Below are positions 1 to 10,712 of a stretch of DNA of 35,579 nt, one piece after another (within the stretch, counting starts at the first letter, position 1; every line of letters starts with the position of its first letter). Both the position numbers and the translations under genes were made by a program. Origin of the DNA: an uncultured Acidobacteriota bacterium (GTDB taxonomy: Bacteria > Acidobacteriota > Vicinamibacteria > Fen-336); contig CADEEV010000045.1 in NCBI GenBank assembly GCA_902826455.1, forward strand, positions 1 to 35,579, in the 5' to 3' direction. Under the pieces are notes generated by a model that saw only the letters and a list, made by a program, of their open reading frames with translations, was not told the DNA's origin and did not search any database.

Positions 1-210
1 CCGCGTCCTCGCGGCCCATTCCGTGGCCGTCGTCGCGGACGCGGATCAGCGACTTGCCGCCGTTCTCCATCTCGACGAGGACGTTGCGGGCGCCCGCGTC
101 GAGGGCGTTCTCGACGAGCTCCTTCACCACCGAGACCGGCCGCTCGACGACCTCGCCGGCGGCGATCTTGTTGACGAGGTCGTCGTCGAGCCGCTCGATC
201 GTGCCCGGCA

Positions 211-211
<1 letters not shown>
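1..211 (-). CDS. mutL: DNA mismatch repair protein MutL, N-terminus (partial)
   Basis: This is the first 70 codons of MutL, the GHKL-type ATPase that links MutS mismatch recognition to strand incision; the rest lies outside the window. The translation carries the family hallmarks: [12 protein letters not shown], then [14 protein letters not shown], which holds the catalytic Glu and metal-binding Asn of GHKL motif I, then VRDDGHGM, the DxGxG motif II. The start is GTG at 211-209, sharing one base with the TAG stop of ppdK (TAGTG), with GGAGAAG a little over ten bases upstream inside ppdK, so it is probably coupled to ppdK. An in-frame ATG lies too far inside the ATPase fold to be the start. 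Identity is secure despite the truncation. Confidence 0.93.
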
Positions 212-3044
<2,833 letters not shown>

Positions 3045-3048
<4 letters not shown>

Positions 3049-5141
3049 GACTGACCTCCAAGCTTCGAGATGTCCGCAATGCGGTAGAAGAGAGAGAGCG
3101 TTTGCGACAGCAGCGCGAGGCGATTCGCCTTGAGCTTCGGGTCCTCGGCCATCACGTGCACGTCGTCGAAGAACTGCGCCACCGGCGCACGGAGGCCCGC
3201 GAGCGCCCGCAGCCGCGCCTCGTAGCCGCCCGAAGTGTCGGCCAGGCCCGTGACGGTCGCGTGAAGGGCGCGCTCCGGAGCCTCCGCGAACAGCGCCGGG
3301 TCCACGGCCGTGGCCGGTGCGTTCCCGAGGATGTTGCGGGCGCGCTTGAAGGCCGTGGCCAGCGCCTCGAAGTCGGCGCGGGCCTCGGAGCGCACCGCGT
3401 GCAGCGCGCGCACCCGGACGAGGGCTTCGCGGGGATCGTCGAGGGCATCCGGCTCTCGGGCCCCGAGCACGGCGTCGACCTCGTCCGCGGGGAAGCCGCG
3501 GGAGACGAGCACGTAGCGCAGGCGCTCCGTGAGGAAGGCGTTGAGGTCTCCGACAGCGGCGGGATACCCGGCCGTCGCGGCCGCCGCCAGCGCGCGCAGG
3601 CTCGGACGGGGCCCGCTGGCCGGCCAGAAGTCGAGAACGACGCGGATGGCGCCCTGGGCCGCGCGGCGCAGGCCATAGGGATCGCTGCTTCCCGTCGGCG
3701 CTTGACCGAGGGAGAAGTAGCCGGCGAGGGTGTCGAGCTTGTCGGCGAGCGACACCGCGGAGAAGGCTGCGAGCGCCTCGGAGGCGATGGCACCGGCGGG
3801 CGCGCTTCCTTCCTCGATCGACACCGGCTCGTAGTGCGCGCTGACGGCCGCCGCCACGATTGGCGAGGCGCCTTCGGCGCGCAGGTAGATGCCGCCCATG
3901 ACGCCCTGCAGCTCGGTGAACTCACGGACCATCAGGGTCGTCAGGTCGACCTTGGCCAGGAGCGCGGCGTCACGCGCCGCCGCCAGGTCGGTAGGGCCGA
4001 GCAGTTTCGCCGCGCCCATCGCCTCGACCAGGCGCACCATGCGGTCGGCCTTCTGGCGATAGGTGCCGAGCTTCTGGTGGAACGTGACGCCTTCGAGGTC
4101 GTCGACGCGGCTCGCGAGGGTGCGCTTGCGGTCTTCCTCATAGAAGAAGCGGCCATCGCGCAGGCGGGCCACCACCACGGCCTGCATCCCGCGCACCATC
4201 TCGGCGGCGGCCGAGCCGTCGGTATTGGTCACCGCCGCGAAGCGCGCGACCTGGCCCGACACCACGACCGGCAGGTACTTCTGGTGATGCACGAGGACGG
4301 TTTCCAGCACTTCGCGCGGCAGCGATTGGAAGCCCGGCGGGATGTCGCCCGTGACGACGGTCGGGTACTCGACGAGATCGCGCCACTCGGGCAGACCCTC
4401 GCGAATGCGGGCGACGCGCGCGTTCGGATCGAGCAGCACGAACGCCGCGGCGAGCTTGGCCTGGAGGTCGTCGAAGGAGCGGACCTTCAGCGGACCGCCG
4501 GCCTTGCCGCGCGGCAGGAAGCGATGGCCGTAGGTCGCGTCGCCGGACACCACGAGCGGGGCGCCCTGGGCGCCGACCTCGGCCGTGAAGATCGTGAACG
4601 GCACCACGGCGCCTTCGAGCAGCGCCACGATCCAGCGGATCGGCCGGCCGAACGAGAAGCCGCCCTTGCCGTCGTCGAGCCAGGCGTCCCAGTTCATGCG
4701 CTTCGGGAACGCGAGGGCCCGCAGCGTGGCCGCGATCACGGCCGGCAGCACCTCGAGCGTCGCGCGGCCCGGCGTCTTCTTGACGAACAGCAGGTTGAGT
4801 TCCTGCGGCGCCTTCGGATCCTTGACGCCGGTCTGCAGGGCCTCGGGGGCGACGCCGTTCTTCTTCGCGAAGCCCTGGGCGGCGCCGGTCCAGTTCCCCG
4901 CCGCGTCCTTCGCGACCTTGAGCGACGGGCCCCACACATCCGCTTCCTGATCGGCCTGGCGGGCGACGACGTCCACGGCGATCACGAGGCGGCGCGGCGT
5001 CCAGGCCACGCGCACGTTCGTGGGAGACAGCACCTCGCGCGTCGCGATCTCCGTGAAGCGCTCGGCGAGCTGCGTCGCGCTGCCGGCGAGCCACGAGGCC
5101 GGGATCTCCTCGCAGCCGATCTCGAGCAGGAACTCAGCCAC
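3045..5141 (-). CDS. glyS: Glycyl-tRNA synthetase beta subunit
   Basis: This is the beta chain of the bacterial alpha2beta2 glycyl-tRNA synthetase, the subunit that holds the tRNA-binding and anticodon-binding regions. The 698-residue product has normal family length and opens with [14 protein letters not shown], the classic GlyS N-terminus. Further hallmarks are [40 protein letters not shown] and [15 protein letters not shown]. The ATG at 5141 overlaps the 3' end of glyQ by 8 nt, and the TGA stop overlaps the ppdK TTG, so glyQ, glyS and ppdK look translationally coupled. Nothing is missing or broken. Together with glyQ this identifies the two-subunit bacterial enzyme rather than the single-chain archaeal/eukaryotic type. 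Confidence 0.97.
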
Positions 5142-6015
5142 GGGCGGCCTCCGGGCTCTCGGCTTCGGCCGGCGGGGCGACGTAGGCCGCGGCGATCGCG
5201 CAGGCGAGCTTGTTGATGGCGAGGATCATGCCGGCGCGTTGGCTCACGGAGATGGCGCCGCGCGCGTCGAGGACGTTGAAGGCGTGGGAGCCCTTGAGCG
5301 CCCAGTCGTAGGCGGCGAGCACCGAGCGGTCACCCGGCACCTTGAGCGTACGCCAGCCTTCGGCCATGTACTTCTCGAAGAGCGTGCGGTGCAGCTCGAC
5401 GTCGGCGAGCTCGAAGGAGTAGCGCGAGAGCTGGTACTCCTCCTCCTGCCGGACCTCGCCGTAGAGCGTGTCGTTCGACCAGCGCAACTTGTAGACGTCG
5501 TCCACGTCCTGCAGGTACATCGTGAGGCGCTCGAGCCCGTACGTGATCTCCGCGGAGATCGGCGCCAGGTCGATGCCGCCCGCCTGCTGGAAGTACGTGA
5601 ACTGCGTGATCTCCTGGCCGTCGAGCAGCACCTGCCAGCCGATCCCCCAGGCGCCCAGGGTCGGCGACGCCCAGTTGTCCTCCTCGAAGCGCACGTCGTG
5701 GCTCGCGGGATCGATGCCGAGCTGCACGAGGCTGCCGAGGTAGACGTCCTGGATGTCGGCCGGCGACGGCTTCAGGATCACCTGGAACTGCTGGTGCTTG
5801 TAGAGGCGGTTCGGGTTCTGGCCGTAGCGGCCGTCGGCCGGGCGGCGCGAGGGCTGCACGTACGCGACCTTCCAGGGCTTCGGTCCCAGCACGCGCAGGA
5901 ACGTCTCCGGGTGCATGGTGCCGGCGCCGACCTCGGCGTCCCAGGGCTGATGGATGAGGCAGCCGCGCTCGGCCCAGTAGCGCTGCAGGGTGAAGATGAC
6001 GTCCTGGAGATTCAT
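5134..6015 (-). CDS. glyQ: Glycyl-tRNA synthetase alpha subunit
   Basis: This is the catalytic class II alpha chain of the tetrameric glycyl-tRNA synthetase; it activates glycine with ATP and works only with GlyS. The 293 residues match the family length. Diagnostic stretches are [17 protein letters not shown] near the N-terminus, [15 protein letters not shown], the motif 2 region [20 protein letters not shown], and [25 protein letters not shown]. The ATG at 6015 follows the recO TAG stop directly (TAGATG), so the two are probably one transcript. The C-terminus ends in a short Ala/Pro/Glu-rich tail ([13 protein letters not shown]), which is harmless variation. Confidence 0.97.
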   Translation of the reverse strand: MNLQDVIFTLQRYWAERGCLIHQPWDAEVGAGTMHPETFLRVLGPKPWKVAYVQPSRRPADGRYGQNPNRLYKHQQFQVILKPSPADIQDVYLGSLVQLGIDPASHDVRFEEDNWASPTLGAWGIGWQVLLDGQEITQFTYFQQAGGIDLAPISAEITYGLERLTMYLQDVDDVYKLRWSNDTLYGEVRQEEEYQLSRYSFELADVELHRTLFEKYMAEGWRTLKVPGDRSVLAAYDWALKGSHAFNVLDARGAISVSQRAGMILAINKLACAIAAAYVAPPAEAESPEAARG

Positions 6016-6765
6016 CTAGGCGGTTCCCCGCGCCACGTCGTGCATCACACGGTACGAGCGCAGGTCACGCTCGAGGTGGCGGCGAATCAGGTTCTGGTGG
6101 AAGGACTCGAGGACGCGCGCGGCCTCGGGCGGCGTCGTGACGGCCGAAGGCGCCGTCGCGAAGACCTCGCGCAGGAACTCGCGCACCGGCTTCTGCAGGA
6201 CCGGGCCGGAGGCGGGTCCGCAGCTCGCGCACACGAAGCCGTGGGTCACGTGGTGGTAGGCGAGGGGGCCGGAAGGCAGCGCGTTGCCGCAGGCCGCGCA
6301 GCGGTCGAGCTGCGGGTACAGGCCGGCGAGCCGCAGCAGCCAGGCTTCCAGGTAGCGCGCGAGCGCCACGATATCCCTTCCCTCCTCCGCCGCCCGGACG
6401 ACCGCGATCGCCAGGCGATAGACGGCGTCTTCCGCCTCGCCTTCCTGCGCGAACGCGTCGAGCAGCTCGGCGAAGTACGACAGCGTCAGGGACGTCTCGA
6501 GGCCGCGTCCGCCGGCCGGGAACGCCGACCGCACGAGATCGCACTGCCCGAGCCGGAAGAGCTCGGTGCCCTGCCGGCCGTAGAGCCCGACCCGGACCTC
6601 GCTCAGCGGCTCGAGGGCCGACTGGTACCGGCTCCGGGTTCCCCGCGCGCCTTTCGCCACCGCGCGAACCTTCCCTCGCTCGCGGGTCAAGAGGATGACC
6701 AGCTTGCTCGTCTCGCCCAGTTTGGAGGTCTTGAGGACCAGCGCGTCCGAGGCGATGGGAGGCAT
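6016..6765 (-). CDS. recO: DNA repair protein RecO
   Basis: RecO is the recombination mediator that works with RecR to load RecA on SSB-coated single-stranded DNA. The 249-residue product begins SDALVLKTSKLGETSKLVILLT, the N-terminal OB fold, followed by RVGLYGR and a helical middle. A zinc site is visible as CAACGN (Cys156/159) and CASC (Cys179/182). The ATG at 6765 is chosen because the conserved N-terminus begins there; the open frame continues upstream but overlaps the divergent promoter region and the opposite gene. No strong Shine-Dalgarno is visible. A -10-like TAGACT at 6803-6798 could give a leader of about 26 nt. It is the first gene of recO-glyQ-glyS-ppdK-mutL. Confidence 0.93.
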   Translation of the reverse strand: MPPIASDALVLKTSKLGETSKLVILLTRERGKVRAVAKGARGTRSRYQSALEPLSEVRVGLYGRQGTELFRLGQCDLVRSAFPAGGRGLETSLTLSYFAELLDAFAQEGEAEDAVYRLAIAVVRAAEEGRDIVALARYLEAWLLRLAGLYPQLDRCAACGNALPSGPLAYHHVTHGFVCASCGPASGPVLQKPVREFLREVFATAPSAVTTPPEAARVLESFHQNLIRRHLERDLRSYRVMHDVARGTA

Positions 6766-6797
6766 GGAATGAAGGAATCCGGCGGCGACGAGGCGCC

Positions 6798-6815
6798 AGT
6801 CTACACGAGTATGGT
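6798..6815. promoter_or_regulatory. Divergent promoter region between recO and the rhodanese gene
   Basis: Two -10-like hexamers sit back to back in the 63-bp gap. On the minus strand TAGACT (6803-6798) points to recO; on the plus strand TATGGT (6810-6815) points to the rhodanese gene, whose ATG at 6829 is 13 nt downstream. I find no good -35 on either side, so this rests on the -10 matches and on similarity to better promoters in this window. Confidence 0.4.
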
Positions 6816-6828
6816 ACCTTCCGGTTTG

Positions 6829-7281
6829 ATGCTCTTCGCGGCGCGGATCCTCCTGATCGTGGCCCTCGGCTCGGGCCTCGGGCTGGGCTGGAACGCGTTC
6901 TCCGGACGCGGCCTCGCGCTCACGGGAAACGTGTTCGTGAAGGCCGGCGACGAGCTCGTGGAGGCCGCGGCCGCGAAGGCGCGCCTCGGGAAGGGCGCGC
7001 TCTTCGTCGACGCCCGGCCCCTCGACTTCTACGACATGTCCCACGTCCCCGGGGCGCTGTCGCTGCCCGAGGACCAGTTCGACGTCGCCTTCGCGCGCCT
7101 CGAGCCCCAGCTGCGCGCGAGCCTCGACGTGATCGTCTACTGCGCGGGCTTCGGCTGCGAGGCGAGCCACATCGTGTCGCGCAAGCTGAAGGAGCGCGGC
7201 GTGCCGGCGGCGATCCTCCACGAGGGCTGGCCGGCCTGGCAGGACGCGGGCTACCCGACCCGCGAAGGGAAGCTGCCATGA
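6829..7281 (+). CDS. Membrane-anchored rhodanese-domain protein
   Basis: A 150-residue protein with an N-terminal hydrophobic segment (LFAARILLIVALGSGLGLGW), probably a signal anchor, then a single rhodanese domain. The domain shows ALFVDARPLDFYDMSHVPGA, the usual first strand and HIPGA-type motif, and the active-site loop CAGFGCEAS with the likely persulfide Cys105 and a second Cys110 five residues on, which could form a disulfide. It ends with the typical GWPAWQDAGYP. The ATG at 6829 is preferred because it lies just after a -10-like TATGGT; an in-frame ATG at 6811 would add six residues. It overlaps the next gene by 4 nt (ATGA). With a MauE-like partner, an envelope thiol or sulfur-transfer role is likely; the substrate is unknown. 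Confidence 0.85.
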   Translation: MLFAARILLIVALGSGLGLGWNAFSGRGLALTGNVFVKAGDELVEAAAAKARLGKGALFVDARPLDFYDMSHVPGALSLPEDQFDVAFARLEPQLRASLDVIVYCAGFGCEASHIVSRKLKERGVPAAILHEGWPAWQDAGYPTREGKLP

Positions 7282-7742
7282 ACCGGGGCCGTCGCTTCTG
7301 GATCGAGCTCGTGCTCGGGCTCGTGGTCGGCGGCGTCTTCGTCTACGCGAGCCTCGACAAGATCGCCAAGCCCCCCGACTTCGCCCGCATCCTCTACCAC
7401 TACCAGGTCATCGGGCCCTCGGCGACGATCCCGCCCCTGGTGCCCAACCTCGTGGCCGTGATCCTGCCGTGGGTGGAGCTGCTGATCGGCCTGGGCTTGA
7501 TCGTCGGCGTGCTGCGGCGCGAGTCCGCGGCGATCGCGGCCGTGCTGCTCGTCGTGTTCGTGGCCGCCGTGGGCTCGGCGCTCTACCGCGGCATCGACAT
7601 CGAGAACTGCGGCTGCTTCGCCGTGACGGGCGAGGGCCGCAAGGCCGGCCTGAAGCTGGTCCTCTCGGACCTGGGTCTCCTGGCCGCGAGCCTCGTCCTG
7701 CTGCGGCCGCGCCCGTTGACAAGCACCGGACGGGCCGCGTAG
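7278..7742 (+). CDS. MauE/DoxX-like redox membrane protein
   Basis: A 154-residue integral membrane protein with about four predicted helices (residues about 8-25, 48-75, 80-100 and 120-140). The motif IENCGCF, with Cys111 and Cys113 in a CxC arrangement, together with YASLDKI near the first helix and PWVELLIGLGLIVG, is characteristic of the MauE/DoxX group. Those proteins are thought to help disulfide or quinone-linked redox chemistry in the envelope. The start ATG overlaps the rhodanese stop (ATGA), so the pair is co-translated and may act on the same thiol relay. The MauE-like family call is fairly safe. There are no methylamine dehydrogenase genes here, so a role in methylamine use is not supported. 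Confidence 0.82.
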   Translation: MNRGRRFWIELVLGLVVGGVFVYASLDKIAKPPDFARILYHYQVIGPSATIPPLVPNLVAVILPWVELLIGLGLIVGVLRRESAAIAAVLLVVFVAAVGSALYRGIDIENCGCFAVTGEGRKAGLKLVLSDLGLLAASLVLLRPRPLTSTGRAA

Positions 7743-7745
7743 CAT
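7716..7745 (+). promoter_or_regulatory. Sigma70-type promoter of the lipoprotein gene
   Basis: A perfect -35 TTGACA (7716-7721) and a -10 TAGCAT (7740-7745) are separated by 18 bp. The ATG at 7756 is only 10 nt beyond the -10, so the transcript would start within a few bases of the start codon and carry almost no leader. The promoter lies inside the last codons of the MauE-like gene. Confidence 0.75.
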
Positions 7746-7755
7746 CCCAGCCCCG

Positions 7756-8367
7756 ATGAAGCCCACCGCGCCCTTTCGCCTGATCCTGCCCCTCGCGGGC
7801 TGCCTGCTCCTCTCCGCGTGCGACCAGCCGCCGGCCCGCGAGATCGCGGCGGCCGAGGCGGCCCTCGCCCAGGCCCGCAAGGACCAGGCCGACGCCTACG
7901 CTCCCGAGCAATGGAAGGCCGCCGAGGCCGCCCTCAACCAGGCCCGCCAGAAGGTCGACGCGAAGGACTATCGGGGCGCCCTGTCGTCCGCGATGGACGC
8001 GGGCGAGAAGGCCAAGGCCGCTTCCGGTGCCGTCGCCTCCGCCAAGCTCCTCGTGAAGGGCGCCGCCCAGATGGCCCAGGCCGAGGTGCAGGCCGGCCTC
8101 GACGAGGTCGCGGCGGTGCGCGAGGAAGCCGCGAAGTCGAAGGTCCCCGAGGAGGCGTTCGCCGCCGTCGAGGCGCGGGTGCAGGAAGCGACCGCCGGCG
8201 TCGCCGCCCTCACGGCCCAGATCGAGAAGGACGAGCTGCTCGAGGCCCAGAAGACTTCCGCCGACCTCAAGGCGCGCTTCGCGTCCCTCGGCGCCGACTT
8301 CCGCGCCGCCCTCGACGCCTGGCTCGCGGAGCATCCGAAGGGCCGCAAGGCCGTCAAGAAGAAGTAG
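7756..8367 (+). CDS. Small alanine-rich coiled-coil lipoprotein (DUF4398-like)
   Basis: A 203-residue lipoprotein. The signal peptide ends in the lipobox LSAC with the acylated Cys near residue 22. The mature part is almost entirely helical, rich in Ala, Lys, Glu and Gln, with repeats such as AEAALAQARKDQADAYAPEQ and WKAAEAALNQAR that resemble DUF4398 lipoproteins. It ends in a Lys-rich tail (KGRKAVKKK). An envelope structural or peptidoglycan-associated role is plausible but unproven. It has its own TTGACA/TAGCAT promoter and no Shine-Dalgarno, fitting a leaderless mRNA. Its 3' end overlaps that of the convergent dapF by 14 nt. Confidence 0.8.
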   Translation: MKPTAPFRLILPLAGCLLLSACDQPPAREIAAAEAALAQARKDQADAYAPEQWKAAEAALNQARQKVDAKDYRGALSSAMDAGEKAKAASGAVASAKLLVKGAAQMAQAEVQAGLDEVAAVREEAAKSKVPEEAFAAVEARVQEATAGVAALTAQIEKDELLEAQKTSADLKARFASLGADFRAALDAWLAEHPKGRKAVKKK

Positions 8368-9193
8368 CCGTCCACTCCCCTTCGAACAGGATCTCGGCCT
8401 CGCCCGTCTGCAGCACCCGGCCGCCTTCGGGCCACTCGACCGCGAGCGTCCCGCCGTCGCAGATCACGCTGACGCGGCGCTCCACGAGGCCCTTGACCAT
8501 CGCTGCCACCGCCGCGCTCGCGGCGCCCGTTCCCGAGGCGCGGGTGTAGCCGACCCCGCGCTCCCAGAAGCGCACCCTGAGCTCGCGCCGCGACACGACC
8601 GTCACGAACTCCACGTTCGTGCGCTGCGGGAAGAAGGGGTGGCTCTCGAGGGCCGCGCCGAGGCGCGCCACGGTCTCGTCGTCGGCCGGAGGGTCCACGA
8701 ACACCGCGCAGTGCGGGTTGCCGAGGGACGTGACCGTCACCTCGACGGTTCCGCTGGCGACGGCCAGCGGGTGATCCAGGATCGGCCCCGGGTGGCCGTG
8801 GATGGCCACGGGAATCGACTCGGCGGAGAAGCGCGGTACCCCGAGATCGTTCGTGACGCGGCAGCGGCCGCCTCCCAGGGGTTCCACCTCGACCTCGCGC
8901 GGCCCCACCACGGTCGTCACGACGTGGTGCCGCGGCACGAGCCCGCGCTCGACCACCAGCGCGGCGAGACAACGCAGGCCGTTGCCCGAGATCTCCGCCG
9001 GCGAGCCATCGGCGTTGATGAGCCGCATGCTGACGGCCTCGCCCTCGACCTCGTACAGGAGCACGCCGTCGGCCCCGACGCCGAGGTGGCGGTCGCACAG
9101 CCGGCGCGCCCAGCGCTCGAGGTCGCGGGGCGCCGCCACCGCGTCCACCAGCAGGAAGTCGTTGCCGAGGCCGTGGGCCTTCGCGAATCTCAT
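8354..9193 (-). CDS. dapF: Diaminopimelate epimerase family protein (Ser/Ser active site)
   Basis: The 279-residue product matches DapF along its length: KAHGLGNDFLLVD at the N-terminus, NADGSPAEISGNGLRC, TSLGNPHCAVFVD, ERGVGYTRASGTGAAS and LAVEWPEGG. DapF converts LL- to meso-diaminopimelate for lysine and peptidoglycan using two opposed catalytic cysteines. Here both positions hold serine: Ser69 in EISGNG (normally QCGNG) and Ser220 in RASGTG (normally ACGSG). The fold and the substrate-binding motifs around them are otherwise kept. Either this clade uses serines or the protein has another epimerase or isomerase substrate; no other dapF is in the window. The start ATG overlaps the upstream gene's TGA (ATGA), and the 3' end runs 14 nt into the convergent lipoprotein gene. 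Confidence 0.88.
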   Translation of the reverse strand: MRFAKAHGLGNDFLLVDAVAAPRDLERWARRLCDRHLGVGADGVLLYEVEGEAVSMRLINADGSPAEISGNGLRCLAALVVERGLVPRHHVVTTVVGPREVEVEPLGGGRCRVTNDLGVPRFSAESIPVAIHGHPGPILDHPLAVASGTVEVTVTSLGNPHCAVFVDPPADDETVARLGAALESHPFFPQRTNVEFVTVVSRRELRVRFWERGVGYTRASGTGAASAAVAAMVKGLVERRVSVICDGGTLAVEWPEGGRVLQTGEAEILFEGEWTATSS

Positions 9194-10233
9194 TTCTTCC
9201 TCTTGACGTTCACGCTGCGGTCCGGGGCCGGGAAGGTGCCGAGGCTCAGGATCGTCTCGCCGCGCAGCTGCTCGCCGCTGGGCGTCCAGCGCAGGCCGCC
9301 GTCGCCCGTCCAGTAGAGCCCGCGATCCGTGGCGAGGAACGCCTCGGCTCCGGCCTCGGGGGCCAGGGGGAACAGGAGGCGCAGCGCGCGCCGCCCCTCG
9401 ATGCCGACGTTCAGCGGCGTCCAGGTGACGCCGAGGTCGTCGCTGCGGAACACCCCGGCGTCGGTCGCGGCGTAGACCAGGGGCCCGAGCCAGTACAGGT
9501 CGTGGATCTCCCGACCCGCGAGGCCGGCCGCGAGCCAGTGGGTTCCACCGTCCGAGGACCGGTAGACGCCCGCGGTCCCGACCCCCACGAGCAACGCGGG
9601 GTCCGACGCGTAGTACGAGGACGCGGCGAGCGCCGTGACGGGACCCTCGGGCAGCGTGCCCTTCGGCGTCTCGAAGTGCTGGCCCGCATCCTGGGAGACG
9701 GCGACGCCCGACGAGGTCGCGGCGATGAGCGCGGGCCCGGGCCAGGCGAGGTCGAGCACGGCCGGGCCGGACAGGGCGGTCGGCGCGAACACGCGGTCGG
9801 CATCCTCCGCGCGGGCGAAGGCGTCGGGGCTCGAGCGCAGCAGGCCGCGGTCGGTCGCGAGGAACAGCGTCGCGTCCGCGAGCGGGAAGCGCGACGGCAG
9901 CAGCACCGAGCAACCCGGCTCCTGGGAGACCTGGCGCCAGGTATCGCCGAAGTCGAGGGACAGGTACAGGCCGCTGCTGGCGCCGACGTAGACCTGCGGC
10001 CCGAGGGGCACGAGACAGGACACGGCGCCGATCGCGTCGAGGCTCGCGCCGGGGCTGCGGCCGCGCACCCGCTCCCACGTCGTCCCCCAGTCGGTCGAGC
10101 GCCAGAGGCCCGAAGCCGTGCCCGCGAACAGCGTCAGGCTCGAGACCGTGGCGCCGTCCTGGGACTGGGCGGCGAGGGGCGCGGCCCAGGTCAGTCCGAG
10201 GACGGAGAGTGCGATCCCGAGGAGCGTCTTCAC
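9190..10233 (-). CDS. Secreted YCF48/BNR-repeat beta-propeller protein
   Basis: A 347-residue exported protein. The signal peptide (LGIALSVLGLTWAAPLAAQ) ends near residue 23. The body is a series of about 40-residue repeats of the sortilin/BNR and YCF48 type: GLWRSTDWGTTWERV, GLYLSLDFGDTWRQV, GVAVSQDAGQHFE, GVYRSSDGGTHWLAA, GVFRSDDLGVTWTPL and GLYWTGDGGLRWTP. Such repeats form beta-propellers and are common in photosystem assembly factors and in cell-surface proteins of Acidobacteriota and relatives. The GTG start overlaps the HIT gene stop (GTGA) and the stop overlaps the dapF ATG (ATGA), so it belongs to the rpsA-to-dapF operon. It ends in a basic VKRKK tail. Its ligand is unknown; photosystem genes are absent. 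Confidence 0.82.
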   Translation of the reverse strand: MKTLLGIALSVLGLTWAAPLAAQSQDGATVSSLTLFAGTASGLWRSTDWGTTWERVRGRSPGASLDAIGAVSCLVPLGPQVYVGASSGLYLSLDFGDTWRQVSQEPGCSVLLPSRFPLADATLFLATDRGLLRSSPDAFARAEDADRVFAPTALSGPAVLDLAWPGPALIAATSSGVAVSQDAGQHFETPKGTLPEGPVTALAASSYYASDPALLVGVGTAGVYRSSDGGTHWLAAGLAGREIHDLYWLGPLVYAATDAGVFRSDDLGVTWTPLNVGIEGRRALRLLFPLAPEAGAEAFLATDRGLYWTGDGGLRWTPSGEQLRGETILSLGTFPAPDRSVNVKRKK

Positions 10234-10712
10234 TTCGCGAAGAACGGCCGCAGCCGCTCGCACGCGGCCACGGGGTCCTCGGGAATGACCCGGGTCTCCC
10301 CCACCACGGTCATGAAGTTCGTGTCGCCGGTCCAGCGCGGCACCACGTGCTGGTGGATGTGCCCCAGCACGCCGGCGCCGGCCGAGCGTCCGATGTTCAG
10401 CCCGACGTTGACGCCGTCGGGCCGGTACACCTCCTGGAGCACGGCCTCGAGGCGGCGCGTCAGCAGCATCATCTCCGTGACCTCCGCCTCGCTCGCCTCC
10501 GAGAGGCTGCCGACGTGGCGCTTCGGGGAGATCATCACGTGGCCGGAGTTGTAGGGGTAGAGGTTCATCACCAGGAAGCACTGGGACGCGACGTGGACCA
10601 CCAGGCTGCCGGGCCGGCCGGCGCCTTCCAGGGCCGTGCACATCACGCACCCGGGCTCGGCCGTCGTCTTGCTCACGTAGGCGTTCCTCCAGGGCGAGCG
10701 GATGACGTCCAC
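10230..10712 (-). CDS. HIT-family nucleotide hydrolase/transferase (Ap4A phosphorylase-like)
   Basis: A 160-residue histidine-triad protein. The HIT motif HIHQHVVPRW places His118, His120 and His122 in the HxHxH arrangement, with His120 the expected nucleophile. The upstream NLYPYNSGHVMISPKRHVG is the usual HIT strand-loop. An N-terminal extension includes CVMC, which may bind zinc. The overall form, with VNVGLNIGRSAGAGVLGHIHQH, matches the bacterial Ap4A-phosphorylase/hydrolase-like branch acting on dinucleoside polyphosphates or nucleoside phosphoramidates. The GTG start follows the adenylate cyclase TAG directly, and the stop overlaps the next gene (GTGA). Exact substrate cannot be read from sequence. 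Confidence 0.88.
   Translation of the reverse strand: MDVIRSPWRNAYVSKTTAEPGCVMCTALEGAGRPGSLVVHVASQCFLVMNLYPYNSGHVMISPKRHVGSLSEASEAEVTEMMLLTRRLEAVLQEVYRPDGVNVGLNIGRSAGAGVLGHIHQHVVPRWTGDTNFMTVVGETRVIPEDPVAACERLRPFFAK

Noticed and set aside
6766-7221. Upstream extension of recO to 7221
   Set aside because: The conserved RecO N-terminus begins at 6765. The extension is antisense to the rhodanese gene and has no motif.
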